From the NCBI RefSeq assembly GCF_900108565.1, contig NZ_LT629971.1, positions 434,001-498,000 of the forward strand: a DNA stretch of 64,000 nucleotides, in the 5' to 3' direction. This DNA comes from Mycolicibacterium rutilum (GTDB lineage Bacteria; Actinomycetota; Actinomycetes; Mycobacteriales; Mycobacteriaceae). Below are positions 51,820-60,856 of this stretch, piece by piece. Both the position numbers and the translations under genes were made by a program. The stretch's first letter is position 1. Every line of letters begins with the position of its first letter. The notes under the pieces are model-generated. The model was not told the origin of the DNA. It ran no database searches and saw nothing but the letters and a program-made list of their open reading frames with translations.

Positions 51820-52089
51820 TCAGCACGGCAGCGGTGTGCCGGTGAACAAGTCAGTGCCGCAACGGGGGTCCCGGATGCCCGAGCCGATCGGCGGAGGCGG
51901 CGGAAGTGCCGCAGCCGGTGCGGCTCCAGGAGGCGGCGGCGGTGCGGGTGCGGGCTCGACGTAACCGGGCGAGCCGCCCGCGACCGCTGTTGTGCCCGCG
52001 TCGAGACCCGGGACCAGGAAAGGCGTCATGCTGAGGGCCGCGACCGCGCAGGCGGAAACGGACCGTCGGACGAACTGTGCGTTGATCAT
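51820..52089 (-). CDS. Small secreted proline-rich protein ending in cysteine
   Basis: This 89-aa protein has a signal peptide ([19 protein letters not shown]), a [20 protein letters not shown] segment and ends [13 protein letters not shown], with cysteine last, as in the neighbour at 50953. It starts the three-gene unit 34 nt from the operator-like repeat at 52124-52143. Function unknown. Confidence 0.68.
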   Translation of the reverse strand: MINAQFVRRSVSACAVAALSMTPFLVPGLDAGTTAVAGGSPGYVEPAPAPPPPPGAAPAAALPPPPPIGSGIRDPRCGTDLFTGTPLPC

Positions 52090-52123
52090 GCCCGGAAACG
52101 TAACCAGCTGCGGTGACGGCGGC

Positions 52124-52143
52124 TGGGGTAAGGCGCTACCCCA
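52124..52143. promoter_or_regulatory. GGTA-N6-TACCCCA operator, copy 2
   Basis: TGGGGTA-AGGCGC-TACCCCA is a 7-bp-arm palindrome between the divergent secreted-protein operon (start 52089) and the LuxR gene (start 52229). On the minus side TACGTT (52097-52102) is a TAnnnT -10 element 21 nt beyond it and 7 nt before the ATG. The same layout occurs at 50669-50687. LuxR control is inferred. Confidence 0.6.
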
Positions 52144-52228
52144 CTTTCGGGACCTACGGGTACCTCAGCGGTCCTGAAGTTGTGTTCGGTAGACCGCGAG
52201 CGGCACCGTCGGCGGATACCATTCGACG

Positions 52229-54856
52229 ATGATCCGCCAGTGGCCTCTGGTCGGGCGTTCCGAGGAACTTCAGGTGATCGCCGAAGCGACGCGGGCGCAG
52301 GGAGACCATGCCCGCGGGATCGTCCTGTCCGGGTCGGCGGGCGTGGGCAAGACCCGGCTCGCGCGGGAGGCCGTCGAGGCGTGTGCGGCGCGAATGTCGC
52401 GGCGGCACTGGATCATCGGTACGGCGTCGGCACGCAGCGTCCCGCTGGGCGCGTTCGCCGGCGTTGCCAGCGACTTCGGTCCGGACCCGCTGCGCCGGGT
52501 CCGTGAGGTCATCGACGGGTTGATCGGTGGCGCCCGCCGCGGCGAGGTCGTCGTCGGGATCGACGATGCGCACCTGCTCGACGACCTCTCGGCGTTCACC
52601 GTCCACCAGTTGGTGACTCGACGCCTGGCGACGGTAATCCTGACGATCCGCTCGGGCGAGACCCCGCCGGACGCGATCACCGCCATCTGGAAGGACCTGC
52701 GCCTGCAACGGCTTGAGCTGCAACCACTTTCGCTGACGGAGACCGCCCGGCTGCTCGAGCACGTACTCGACGGTCCGGTGCACTCGTTCAGCGCCCAGCG
52801 GCTCTGGCAGTACACCCAGGGCAACGCGCTGTATCTGCGTCATCTGCTCGACAGCGAGCTCGACACCGGACGCCTGGCGCGGCGGTCGGGAATGTGGTTG
52901 TGGGAGGGCCGCGGTGAGCTGTCGCCCACGCTCGCGGAGTTGGTCGAGGCGCGCATCGCGCAGGCCGCGCCCGCGGTGCGCGACGTGCTCGACGCACTCG
53001 CCGTGGCCGAACCGTTGGACAGTGATGTGCTTGCGGCGGTGTCGGATCCCGACGCGCTGGCCGAAGCCGAAGCACTGGGCCTGGTCACCGTCGACGGCAC
53101 CGTGCGGCCGCCGTCGGTGCGGGTGGCGCACCCGATGCTCGGCGAGGTCCGCCGCACCGGTTCGCTGCGGATGCGCAGGCTGCGCGGCCGCATCGCCGGT
53201 GAACTGGCCAAGAAGAGCGAAACCGATCCGCGGCATCTGGTGCGCCGGGCGGTGCTGACCGTCGACTCCGACCTGCCGCCGGACCCCGCGCTGCTCAACG
53301 CCGCCACGTGGGCCGCGATGCAGCTGCTCGATCTGCGGTTGGCCGAGACCCTCGCCGAGCGGGCGGTGCGGGTCGGCAGCGGCATCGAGGCCAAGATGAC
53401 CCACGTCATGGCGTTGAGCTGGCAGGAACGCGGTCACGAGGCCGAGCGTGTCCTCGCCGAACTCGCCGATCAGACGGTTGGGCCGCTGCGCGCCCAGATC
53501 GCCCTGCTACGCGCGCTGAACTTCGCGGTGATCCTCAACCAGACCACCAGGGCGCAGGCCGAACTCGACGCGCACGTGCCCGCCGACGACGAGGCGGCGC
53601 GGCCGGTCACGTCCGCGCTGCGCGCGTTGATCGACGTCGTGCGCGGGCACGCGCAGGCCGCCGTCGACCGCGCCACCGCCAACCTCGCCGCCGATTCCGA
53701 CAACGCGCTGGCCCAGATGCTGTCGATCTTCGCTCTGGTCAACGGGCTGGGCGAGCTGGGCCGCGTCGGTGAGGTCGGGGCGGCGGCCGAACGCGGCTAC
53801 CGGCTGGCGGACCGCTCGGCCGAGGTCTCGCATCTGCGGGTGCCGCTGGCATTCCTGCACGCCTACGCCTATCGCCCGGCCGGCGCCCTGGCCGAATCGG
53901 ATGCCGCGATCGCTCGCATCCGGCTCGACACCGTCGACGTGCCGTTCGAAGGCTCGTGGCACGTCGCCGAATCGTGGCACGCGTTCGTGGCCGGGCTGGC
54001 GATGGTCAACCATGGCGGACTGGCAGAGGCGCAGCGGCTGTGCCGGGAGTCGCTCGCCGACGCAGGCAGCGACCACAGCGGCCGGATGCGCAAGAGATTC
54101 GCCCGGTTGTGGCTGGCCACCGTCGACGCGATGGCCGGTGAAGCCGCCGATGCGCGCCGCGAGTTCACCCCGATCGAGCAGTCCGATTCCGATCCCGATG
54201 CGCGGGGATGGCACTCCGAGCGAGCCGTCGCCGAGGCGTGGGTGTGCGCGGCCGAGGGCGCGTTGACTCAGGCGATCGCGCTGGTCCGCGGAGCCGCGGC
54301 CGGTGACCGTGTGCTGGGCCGGCCGGCGTGGGAGGTGCTGCTGCTGCAGACGGCGACGCAGTTCGGCGACCACACCGCCGCCGACCGGCTGGCCGAACTG
54401 GCGACCGAGGTCGAGGGCCCGCGGGCGCCGGTCGCGGCCGCCCACGCCGCGGCGCTCGCCGCCGAGGACGGTGACGCGCTGCTCGACGCGTCCCGTCGGT
54501 ACGAGGCGTTCGGCGACCGGATCGCGGCCGCTGACGCCGCCGCCCAGGCCGTCACGGTGTACCGGGACGCCGGGCTGCGCGGGGCCGCGATGACCGCGTC
54601 GGCCGTCGCCGAGCGGCTGGCGGCCGAGTGCGGCGGCGCGCTGACCCCGGCGTTGTCGGTGGTGTCGCGGCCGCAGCCGTTCACCGCGCGTCAGCGTGAG
54701 ATCATCTCGCTTGCCGCACAGGGGCTTTCGAACAAGGAGATCGCCGAACGGCTCACCATGTCGATCCGCTCGATCGAGGGCCACCTCTTTCGCGCGTCGC
54801 AACGCGTCGGCGCCAACAGCCGTGAGCAACTGATCGCGATCCTGCAGGGCGGCTGA
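52229..54856 (+). CDS. Large ATPase LuxR-type regulator, copy 1
   Basis: This 875-aa protein has an N-terminal STAND/AAA-type ATPase (Walker A SGSAGVGKTRLAREAV at about 34-48, Walker B VVVGIDDAHLLDD), a helical repeat middle and a C-terminal LuxR HTH (FTARQREIISLAAQGLSNKE; about 812-875). Such regulators switch on ligand and ATP binding. TACCAT 6 nt before the ATG suggests a leaderless promoter. A paralogue follows in tandem at 54899. Confidence 0.9.
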   Translation: MIRQWPLVGRSEELQVIAEATRAQGDHARGIVLSGSAGVGKTRLAREAVEACAARMSRRHWIIGTASARSVPLGAFAGVASDFGPDPLRRVREVIDGLIGGARRGEVVVGIDDAHLLDDLSAFTVHQLVTRRLATVILTIRSGETPPDAITAIWKDLRLQRLELQPLSLTETARLLEHVLDGPVHSFSAQRLWQYTQGNALYLRHLLDSELDTGRLARRSGMWLWEGRGELSPTLAELVEARIAQAAPAVRDVLDALAVAEPLDSDVLAAVSDPDALAEAEALGLVTVDGTVRPPSVRVAHPMLGEVRRTGSLRMRRLRGRIAGELAKKSETDPRHLVRRAVLTVDSDLPPDPALLNAATWAAMQLLDLRLAETLAERAVRVGSGIEAKMTHVMALSWQERGHEAERVLAELADQTVGPLRAQIALLRALNFAVILNQTTRAQAELDAHVPADDEAARPVTSALRALIDVVRGHAQAAVDRATANLAADSDNALAQMLSIFALVNGLGELGRVGEVGAAAERGYRLADRSAEVSHLRVPLAFLHAYAYRPAGALAESDAAIARIRLDTVDVPFEGSWHVAESWHAFVAGLAMVNHGGLAEAQRLCRESLADAGSDHSGRMRKRFARLWLATVDAMAGEAADARREFTPIEQSDSDPDARGWHSERAVAEAWVCAAEGALTQAIALVRGAAAGDRVLGRPAWEVLLLQTATQFGDHTAADRLAELATEVEGPRAPVAAAHAAALAAEDGDALLDASRRYEAFGDRIAAADAAAQAVTVYRDAGLRGAAMTASAVAERLAAECGGALTPALSVVSRPQPFTARQREIISLAAQGLSNKEIAERLTMSIRSIEGHLFRASQRVGANSREQLIAILQGG

Positions 54857-54898
54857 CTTTTTGCCGAGGAAAACGCCCCGCAGGTTTAAAATTTGACG

Positions 54899-57505
54899 GT
54901 GATCCGCCAGTGGCCGCTGGTCGGACGGTCCGAAGAGTTAGCGGTGATCGCCGAGGCGACCCGCTCCGTCGGAGACCGCGCCCGCGGGGTCGTGCTGTCG
55001 GGCGCGGCCGGGGTCGGCAAGACCCGGGTCGCTTTCGAGGCCCTGTCCCGGTGCGGGCCGCGTGCGGCGCGCAGGCACTGGATCGTCGGCACGGCGTCGT
55101 CGCGCAGTGTTCCGCTCGGCGCCTTCGTCGAGATCGCCAGCGAGTTCGGGCCCGACCCGCTGCGCCGGGTCCGCGAGGTGATCGACGGCCTCATCGGCGA
55201 CGCGCCGTTCGGTGAGGTGGTCGTCGGAGTCGACGACGCCCATCTGCTCGACGACGTGTCCGCGTTCACCGTGCACCAACTCGTCACCCGGCGACTGGCC
55301 ACGGTCATCCTCACCATCCGCTCCGGTGAGACGCCACCGGATGCCATCACCGCCATCTGGAAGGACCAGCACCTCGATCGCCTTGAGCTGCAACCGCTTT
55401 CACCCTCGGAGTTGGGCCGTTTGGTGGAGCAGGCGCTCGACGGCCCGGTGGACTCGTTCTCCGCGGACCGGTTCTGGCAGTACACCCAGGGCAACACGCT
55501 GTATCTGCGTCACCTGCTCGACCACGAGGTCGACGCGGGGCGGGTGACCCGCCATTCCGGGGTGTGGCGGTGGGACGGTCAACCCAGCCTGTCCCCCACG
55601 TTGACCGAACTGCTCGAGTCACGCATCGCGCAAGCGCCCGCCACGGTGCGTGATGTCCTCGACGCGCTGGCCGTGGCCGAACCGCTGGAATCCGACGTGC
55701 TGGAAGCCATCGCCGACGCGGACGCCCTGGCCGAAGCGGAGTCGCTCGGTCTGATCAGCGTTGACTGCACGGCGCGCCCGGCCTCGGTGCGGCTGGCCCA
55801 TCCGCTCCTCGGCGAGATCCGGCACACCGGTTCGCTGCGGCTGCGCCGGGTCAGCGGCCGGATCGCGGCCGAGCTGGCCCGGAAGGGGTCCACCGATCCC
55901 CGGGCGCTGATCCGCCGGGCGGTGCTCACCCTCGAGTCCGACCTCACCCCGGATTCGGAGTTCCTGCTCGCTGCGGCGTCCGCGGCGATGCAGTTGCTGG
56001 ATCACCGGCTGGCCGAGCACCTCGCCGAGCGTGCCGTCGCTGTCGGCGGCGGGCCGTGGGCCAAGATCGCCCGCGCGATGGCGATCACCTGGCAGGAGCG
56101 CGGCGTCGAGGCCGAGGCCGTGCTCGCCGAGCAGGCCGACCAGGCGTCCGGGCTGGAGCGCACGCAGATCGCCATCCTGCGCGCGATGAACTTCACGCTG
56201 ATCCTCGGGGAGGTGGCGCGCGCCGAGGCCGAACTCGAGCTGCTGCCGGCCGACGACGTCTCCGCCCAGGCCATCGCCACCGCGCTGCGGCCGTTGATCC
56301 AGTTGGTGCGCGGGCACTCCCGCGAAGCCGTGGCGATGGCCGATGTCGCCGCGGCCCAGTCGCCGGGTAGCGACGTCGCGACGATCTTCCTGGCGTGGGT
56401 GTACGTCACGGGCCTGGGTGACCTCGGTCGGATCGACGAGATCGAGGCCGCCGCCAAGGAGGGCTACGCGGTGGCCGACCGGTCGCCGGAGTCGGGGCAT
56501 CTGCTGCGCCGGTTGGCCCTGCAGGAGACGCACGGCTACCGCCTGGGCGGCATGCTCGCCGAGTCCGACGCCGTCATCGACCGGATCCGGCGCGACACGC
56601 TCGACGTTCCGTTCGAGGAGTCGTGGCACCGCGTGATGGTGGGCCTGTCGGCGATGAGCCGCGGCGCCCTCGACGACGCGCGACGGTCGTTGCGCGATGC
56701 GCTCGCCTACCTGGGCACCGGCGACAACGGCCGCATGGTGAAGACGTTCGGGCGGACGTGGTTGGCGACAGTGACCGCGATGCTCGGCCGGGCCCAGGAC
56801 GCGCGTCGCGAACTCGAGGCCCTCGAGTGGTGGGCGCGTGACCCGCAGGCCTGCATGTTCGACCCCTACCGATCACTGGCCGAGGCTTGGGTGTGCGCTG
56901 CGGAAGGTGCCTGCTCTGAGGCGGTTTCGCTGATGCGCCGCGCCGCGCAACGCGAGGTCGAACTGGACCGACCGGCGTGGCAGGTGGTGCTGTTGCAGAC
57001 GGCGACGCAGTTCGGCGACCACACCACCGCCGACAGGCTCGCCGAGCTGGCGGCGACGGTCCAGGGCCCGCGGGCACCCGCGGCCGCCGCGCACGCCGCC
57101 GCGCTGGCCGCCAGGGACGGTGACGCACTGCTCGAGGCGTCGCACCGCTACGAGTCTTTCGAGGACCGCGTGGCCGCCGCCGATGCTGCCGCCCAGGCGG
57201 TTCTGGCGTATCAGGGCGCCGGCCTGCGTGGCGCCGCGATGACTGCGTCAGCCGTCGCCGAGCGACTGGCCGACGAGTGCGGCGGCGCGCTGACCCCCGC
57301 ATTGTCCTCGGTCACCACCCCGCAGCCGTTCACCGCCCGGCAGCGCGAGATCATCTCGCTGGCCGCGCAGGGGCTGTCCAACAAGGAGATCGCCGAGCGA
57401 CTGACGATGTCGGTGCGCTCGGTCGAAGGTCACCTGTTCCGCGCTTCGCAGCGGGTCGGAGCCAACAGTCGCGACCAGCTGATCGCGATCCTCACCGGGA
57501 CCTAG
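54899..57505 (+). CDS. Large ATPase LuxR-type regulator, copy 2
   Basis: This 868-aa protein is a tandem paralogue of the gene at 52229, with the same order: Walker A SGAAGVGKTRVAFEAL, VVVGVDDAHLLDD, helical repeats and a nearly identical C-terminal HTH (LSNKEIAERLTMSVRSVEGH). GTG 54899 aligns with the paralogue's start; TTG 54893 is an alternative. The 42-bp gap to copy 1 suggests a shared transcript. Nearly identical DNA-binding ends imply the same sites. Confidence 0.9.
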   Translation: MIRQWPLVGRSEELAVIAEATRSVGDRARGVVLSGAAGVGKTRVAFEALSRCGPRAARRHWIVGTASSRSVPLGAFVEIASEFGPDPLRRVREVIDGLIGDAPFGEVVVGVDDAHLLDDVSAFTVHQLVTRRLATVILTIRSGETPPDAITAIWKDQHLDRLELQPLSPSELGRLVEQALDGPVDSFSADRFWQYTQGNTLYLRHLLDHEVDAGRVTRHSGVWRWDGQPSLSPTLTELLESRIAQAPATVRDVLDALAVAEPLESDVLEAIADADALAEAESLGLISVDCTARPASVRLAHPLLGEIRHTGSLRLRRVSGRIAAELARKGSTDPRALIRRAVLTLESDLTPDSEFLLAAASAAMQLLDHRLAEHLAERAVAVGGGPWAKIARAMAITWQERGVEAEAVLAEQADQASGLERTQIAILRAMNFTLILGEVARAEAELELLPADDVSAQAIATALRPLIQLVRGHSREAVAMADVAAAQSPGSDVATIFLAWVYVTGLGDLGRIDEIEAAAKEGYAVADRSPESGHLLRRLALQETHGYRLGGMLAESDAVIDRIRRDTLDVPFEESWHRVMVGLSAMSRGALDDARRSLRDALAYLGTGDNGRMVKTFGRTWLATVTAMLGRAQDARRELEALEWWARDPQACMFDPYRSLAEAWVCAAEGACSEAVSLMRRAAQREVELDRPAWQVVLLQTATQFGDHTTADRLAELAATVQGPRAPAAAAHAAALAARDGDALLEASHRYESFEDRVAAADAAAQAVLAYQGAGLRGAAMTASAVAERLADECGGALTPALSSVTTPQPFTARQREIISLAAQGLSNKEIAERLTMSVRSVEGHLFRASQRVGANSRDQLIAILTGT

Positions 57506-57614
57506 GCGGGCCCGTCAGGTCACGTTTTTGCCCGATGCCGACAACGGTGTGGGCACCGATTGTCCCCGCGCGACAGCGACATTGACGCGTTCCCGAGGTC
57601 CGTCATGCGAATTG

Positions 57615-57639
57615 GCCGGAAACTGGCTTTTTATTTTTT
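57615..57639 (+). terminator. Intrinsic-type terminator after LuxR copy 2
   Basis: GCCGG-AAA-CTGGC forms a short 5-bp stem (one G-T pair) followed directly by TTTTTATTTTTT. U-rich tracts are rare in this GC-rich genome, so a rho-independent terminator about 110 nt after the LuxR stop is plausible. Confidence 0.55.
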
Positions 57640-57668
57640 CTGGGGTATGGTCGCGCATTGATGGAGAA

Positions 57669-57815
57669 ATGCTAGCGGGAGGTAGAAAAATAGCTAGTAA
57701 GTCCCAGGGCAGTACGCTGAAGAAACCCGCGATGACGCTCAAGGAGCGGCGGGCGGCCAAGCGGGAAAAGATGGCCCAGGAGACCGTGGTTCGGCGCAAG
57801 AAGCCCAACCGTTAG
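57669..57815 (+). CDS. Small basic protein
   Basis: This open frame encodes 48 aa from ATG 57669, ending TLKERRAAKREKMAQETVVR; the lysine/arginine-rich part could also start at ATG 57732 (27 aa). The basic helix looks like a conserved small ribosome- or nucleic-acid-associated peptide, but I cannot name a family. GGAG precedes the first ATG closely. It lies between the terminator and the 82-nt hairpin. Confidence 0.45.
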   Translation: MLAGGRKIASKSQGSTLKKPAMTLKERRAAKREKMAQETVVRRKKPNR

Positions 57816-57857
57816 GCGGACCGGACCACCACCGCTGAATTAGTGGATTAAACACAG

Positions 57858-57939
57858 CGGCACAATTTCGGCCGGCCATTGTTGCGCACCTTTTTCCGAG
57901 CGGAATTTCGCGCAATCAATGGTCGGCCGGATTGTGCCG
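57858..57939. repeat. 82-nt long imperfect hairpin
   Basis: Arms at 57858-57887 and 57910-57939 (CGGCACAAT... and its complement) are nearly complementary over 30 nt, with one or two mismatches or bulges, and the 22-nt spacer itself holds TTCCG-AG-CGGAA. It lies 38 nt before the GTG at 57977. The element is distinct from the repeats at 7916, 30087 and 47407. No U-tract follows, so a mobile palindrome or structured RNA is as likely as a terminator. Confidence 0.7.
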
Positions 57940-57976
57940 TCTGACGAACTTTTCACAATAGGAGGGACAGTGCATC

Positions 57977-58363
57977 GTGGGGACAGCGGATGCCGCCGTG
58001 GCAGGTGATGCCCGGGTCGTGCTGCGGCGCATGCTCGACGAGTTGACCGACGTGTCAGCGCCGGCGGACCGAAGCCCCGCCTACCGCAGGGGGTTCGATG
58101 CGGGCACCCGATACGCCCGCATCTGTGTGCTCGACGAGATCGCCGCGGTGTCCGGCGGTTTGGATGAAGCCGCGATGATCGACGGGATGCGCCGCGACCG
58201 AGAGCTGATGCGCGTCCGGGCGGCGTTGCGGACCATCGAACGCCGACTCGCCGACGCGGCCGCACCGGGTGCCGGCGACAGCGCCACCGGCTTCCGGGAC
58301 GCCGTCGACATTGCGCTGCAGTCGATTTCCGGCCTGCAGCCGGCAGGCCTTTCCAGAGAGTGA
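57977..58363 (+). CDS. Hypothetical protein
   Basis: This 128-aa helical protein (VVLRRMLDELTDVSAPAD, then YRRGFDAGTRYARICVLDEI) has no recognised domain. The GTG at 57977 lies 10 nt after GGAGGG. Its stop overlaps the next gene (GTGA), so the two unknown genes form a unit downstream of the LuxR pair and the 82-nt hairpin. Confidence 0.65.
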   Translation: MGTADAAVAGDARVVLRRMLDELTDVSAPADRSPAYRRGFDAGTRYARICVLDEIAAVSGGLDEAAMIDGMRRDRELMRVRAALRTIERRLADAAAPGAGDSATGFRDAVDIALQSISGLQPAGLSRE

Positions 58364-58938
58364 GGTTTTTTGTGACTGGTCATGACATCACGAGTTCATC
58401 GGTGCTGCTGTTCGGTCCGGACGGTGACCTGTCCCGGACGATCGCGGCAACGTGTCGGGCGCACGGCATCGAGGCCGCATCTGGGCCGGAGCCGTGCGGG
58501 GGTCCGTCGCGGGCCTCGCCCGAGGCGACACCACCGACCAAGTCCGCGGTGTTCATCCTGGCCGCCGAGACAACCGAATCGCTGTTCGGCCAGACGCTTT
58601 CGGTGGCCGCGCGCCGACGGCTGCGTTCCTGTGAGAACAGCATCTGCGACTCTGCCCTCGCGGCGGCAGGGGCCGACGGTGCGCGCCGGGTCCTGGTGGC
58701 GTGCGACGCACGCACGCTGTCCTTCGGCAAGAGGCTGCGCGCCGAGCGGTGGGCGCGCGATCTGGCGCACCGCATCGGTTACGAGGGCCGCATCAACGGA
58801 TATTCCGACCTCACCACGTCCTATGCCGTCGTCGAGACCGAGGACGAGGTGCAGCTGCTGGCCGACGCGATCGTCGAGTGGCATCAAGGCGGAGCGCCGG
58901 CCGGCGAACCCCGGCGAGCGCTCGCGGTCCTCCGCTGA
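58360..58938 (+). CDS. Hypothetical protein
   Basis: This 192-aa protein begins GTG at 58360 (alternative GTG at 58372). The N-terminus SVLLFGPDGDLSRTIAATCR resembles a Rossmann-type strand-loop-helix but lacks clear cofactor motifs, and RRLRSCENSICDSALAAAGA is central. No family is recognised. It is translationally coupled to the gene at 57977. Confidence 0.65.
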   Translation: MRFFVTGHDITSSSVLLFGPDGDLSRTIAATCRAHGIEAASGPEPCGGPSRASPEATPPTKSAVFILAAETTESLFGQTLSVAARRRLRSCENSICDSALAAAGADGARRVLVACDARTLSFGKRLRAERWARDLAHRIGYEGRINGYSDLTTSYAVVETEDEVQLLADAIVEWHQGGAPAGEPRRALAVLR

Positions 58939-58940
58939 TC

Positions 58941-60314
58941 TCAGTTCCGCGGGCGTAGGTGCGCCCGGATCGGCCCCTTGGCGACGGTCGTCAACGGCAC
59001 CTCGCACTCGAAAAAGTCGTCAGTGGACCGGATTTCCATGGCGCGCACGATGGTCGCCAGCGCCAGCGTGGTCTCCAGGCGGGCGAAATGCTCACCGATG
59101 CACGGCCGTCCGCCACCCAGGAACGGCAGGAACTGCCACCGGTTACGGGCCTTGACGTTCTCGGGGCTGAACCGTTCGGGGTCGAACTCCATCGGGTTCG
59201 GCCATAGCTGCGGATCGTGGTGCAGCCCATACAGTCCCACCGCCACCAGGGTGCCCGCCTCGACGCGGTAACCGTCGACGGCGATGTCACGGGTCGCCAT
59301 CCGGGCGACGCCTGCGGCGGGCGGGCACAGCCGCAGCGCCTCGTGCAGGACCTGCACGGTGTACCCCAGCTGCGGCACATCCTCCGGAGTGAGCTCGCGG
59401 TCACCGATCGCGGCGGCTTCGGCGGCCACCCGCGCCTGCGCGTCGGGATGATGTCCGAGCACCCACAGCGCGTACGTCAGCGCGGTCGACGTCGTGTCGT
59501 GCCCGGCGAGCATGAAGATCAACAGGTCGTTGGAGATGTCGTCGTCGTCGATCGGCAGCCCGGTCTCCGGATCGCGCGCGTCCATCAGGGCGCGCACCAG
59601 CGGCGCGTCGCGCGTCGGGTCGGTGCGACAGGCGCGCACCATCTCGTCGGTGATCACCTTCATCTCGGCGACCGCCTTGCGGGTTTTCCGGCGGGCCGGC
59701 GTGGGCAGCCAGCGCGGTGCGCGCGCCGGCCGCAGGGCGCGGTCGGTGGTGTAGGACGATGCGACGTGCATGCAGCGGGCGATGGTGTCGCCGCGCTCGT
59801 TGAGGTCCACACCGAGCACCGACCGCCCCAGCGACTGCATCGCCACCCGGCGGCACTCGACGTCCAGGTCGACGTCACCGCCGTCGGGCCAGCGATCGAC
59901 GAATGCCTGCGCTGCACCGGACATGTGGCCGCCGAAGTTGCGGACGTTGTGCTTGGTGAACACCGGTTGCAGCGCGCGCTTACGGGGTCGCCACAGGTCG
60001 TTGGGCAGCACCCACAGGCTGTCCCCGGCCATGTTGCGGACTTCGTCGTGATAGATGCACCGCTCCGACGACGCGTCGGAGCGGCCGAGCACGTCGCGCA
60101 TGCCGTTGGGAGACATCACCGCGACGATCGGTGGATACACCCATTTGGGCCCGAACTGGATCCGGGTGATCGGCCCGCCGGCGTCGCGGATCACCTCCTG
60201 CCCGGTGTCGAGTCGGCGCACGAGAGATACCAGCTGCCGGATCGGCAGCGGGTTCTTGGGCACCAACGGCAGCGACCGCACATCGAGCGTCGTGCTCATG
60301 TCATCGATCTTCAC
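58941..60314 (-). CDS. Cytochrome P450
   Basis: This 457-aa P450 has the I-helix oxygen-activating LAGHDTTSTAL, the ExxR motif LHEALRLCPP and the heme-binding loop LPFLGGGRPCIGEHFARLE with the thiolate Cys at about 405. It is a soluble bacterial monooxygenase; the substrate is unknown. The GTG at 60314 overlaps the upstream PPOX stop (GTGA), supporting that start; ATG 60299 is an alternative. Confidence 0.92.
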   Translation of the reverse strand: MKIDDMSTTLDVRSLPLVPKNPLPIRQLVSLVRRLDTGQEVIRDAGGPITRIQFGPKWVYPPIVAVMSPNGMRDVLGRSDASSERCIYHDEVRNMAGDSLWVLPNDLWRPRKRALQPVFTKHNVRNFGGHMSGAAQAFVDRWPDGGDVDLDVECRRVAMQSLGRSVLGVDLNERGDTIARCMHVASSYTTDRALRPARAPRWLPTPARRKTRKAVAEMKVITDEMVRACRTDPTRDAPLVRALMDARDPETGLPIDDDDISNDLLIFMLAGHDTTSTALTYALWVLGHHPDAQARVAAEAAAIGDRELTPEDVPQLGYTVQVLHEALRLCPPAAGVARMATRDIAVDGYRVEAGTLVAVGLYGLHHDPQLWPNPMEFDPERFSPENVKARNRWQFLPFLGGGRPCIGEHFARLETTLALATIVRAMEIRSTDDFFECEVPLTTVAKGPIRAHLRPRN

Positions 60315-60832
60315 TCAAACGGCGCCGGCCCGCGGCCGGGTACCGGATTTTCGTGGGACCAGGTGAGCGGGGCGCCTTCGCCTTTCATCATCACCGCGCC
60401 CGGCATGACCCGGATGCGGTACGGGGCCAACCGCAGCGCCGCGAACCGGTCGGAGGTCGGGCCGTCGCGCCAGTCCGGGATGATCCGCGGGTCGTAGCCG
60501 ACCGGGGCGGGCCCGTTGGCGAACTTGTCCCACACGGCGGTCCTGGTCTCGTCGTCGAGGTACCACTCGACCAGACATTCGGCGCTGCACGTGTCCTGAC
60601 TGGGCGCCCAGTAGCTGACCGCCATCTCGGGATGGGCGGCCAGGTGCCTCTTCTTCACCGGGCTCGGCACGGTCGCGATCCAGCCGAACAGGTCGGTGCC
60701 GTCCCACTCCCAGATCGGGTGCAGGATTCGGGTGCGGGGACGGCTGTTGACGTCGACGGTGGCCACCGACGCCCACACGATCGAGTGGGCCATCTCGACG
60801 AAAGCCGGTGCGATCTCGTCCAGGGGTGTCAC
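60311..60832 (-). CDS. PPOX-class flavin-binding split-barrel protein
   Basis: This 173-aa protein has the FMN/split-barrel features WASVATVDVNSRPRTRILHP and MAVSYWAPSQDTC, as in pyridoxamine phosphate oxidase-like proteins. It is coupled to the P450 gene by a 4-bp overlap, so it may provide electrons, bind a product or act on the same substrate. The reaction is unknown. Confidence 0.78.
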   Translation of the reverse strand: MTPLDEIAPAFVEMAHSIVWASVATVDVNSRPRTRILHPIWEWDGTDLFGWIATVPSPVKKRHLAAHPEMAVSYWAPSQDTCSAECLVEWYLDDETRTAVWDKFANGPAPVGYDPRIIPDWRDGPTSDRFAALRLAPYRIRVMPGAVMMKGEGAPLTWSHENPVPGRGPAPFE

Positions 60833-60856
60833 GCCCCCCAGCCTAGGCAGCCGGCG

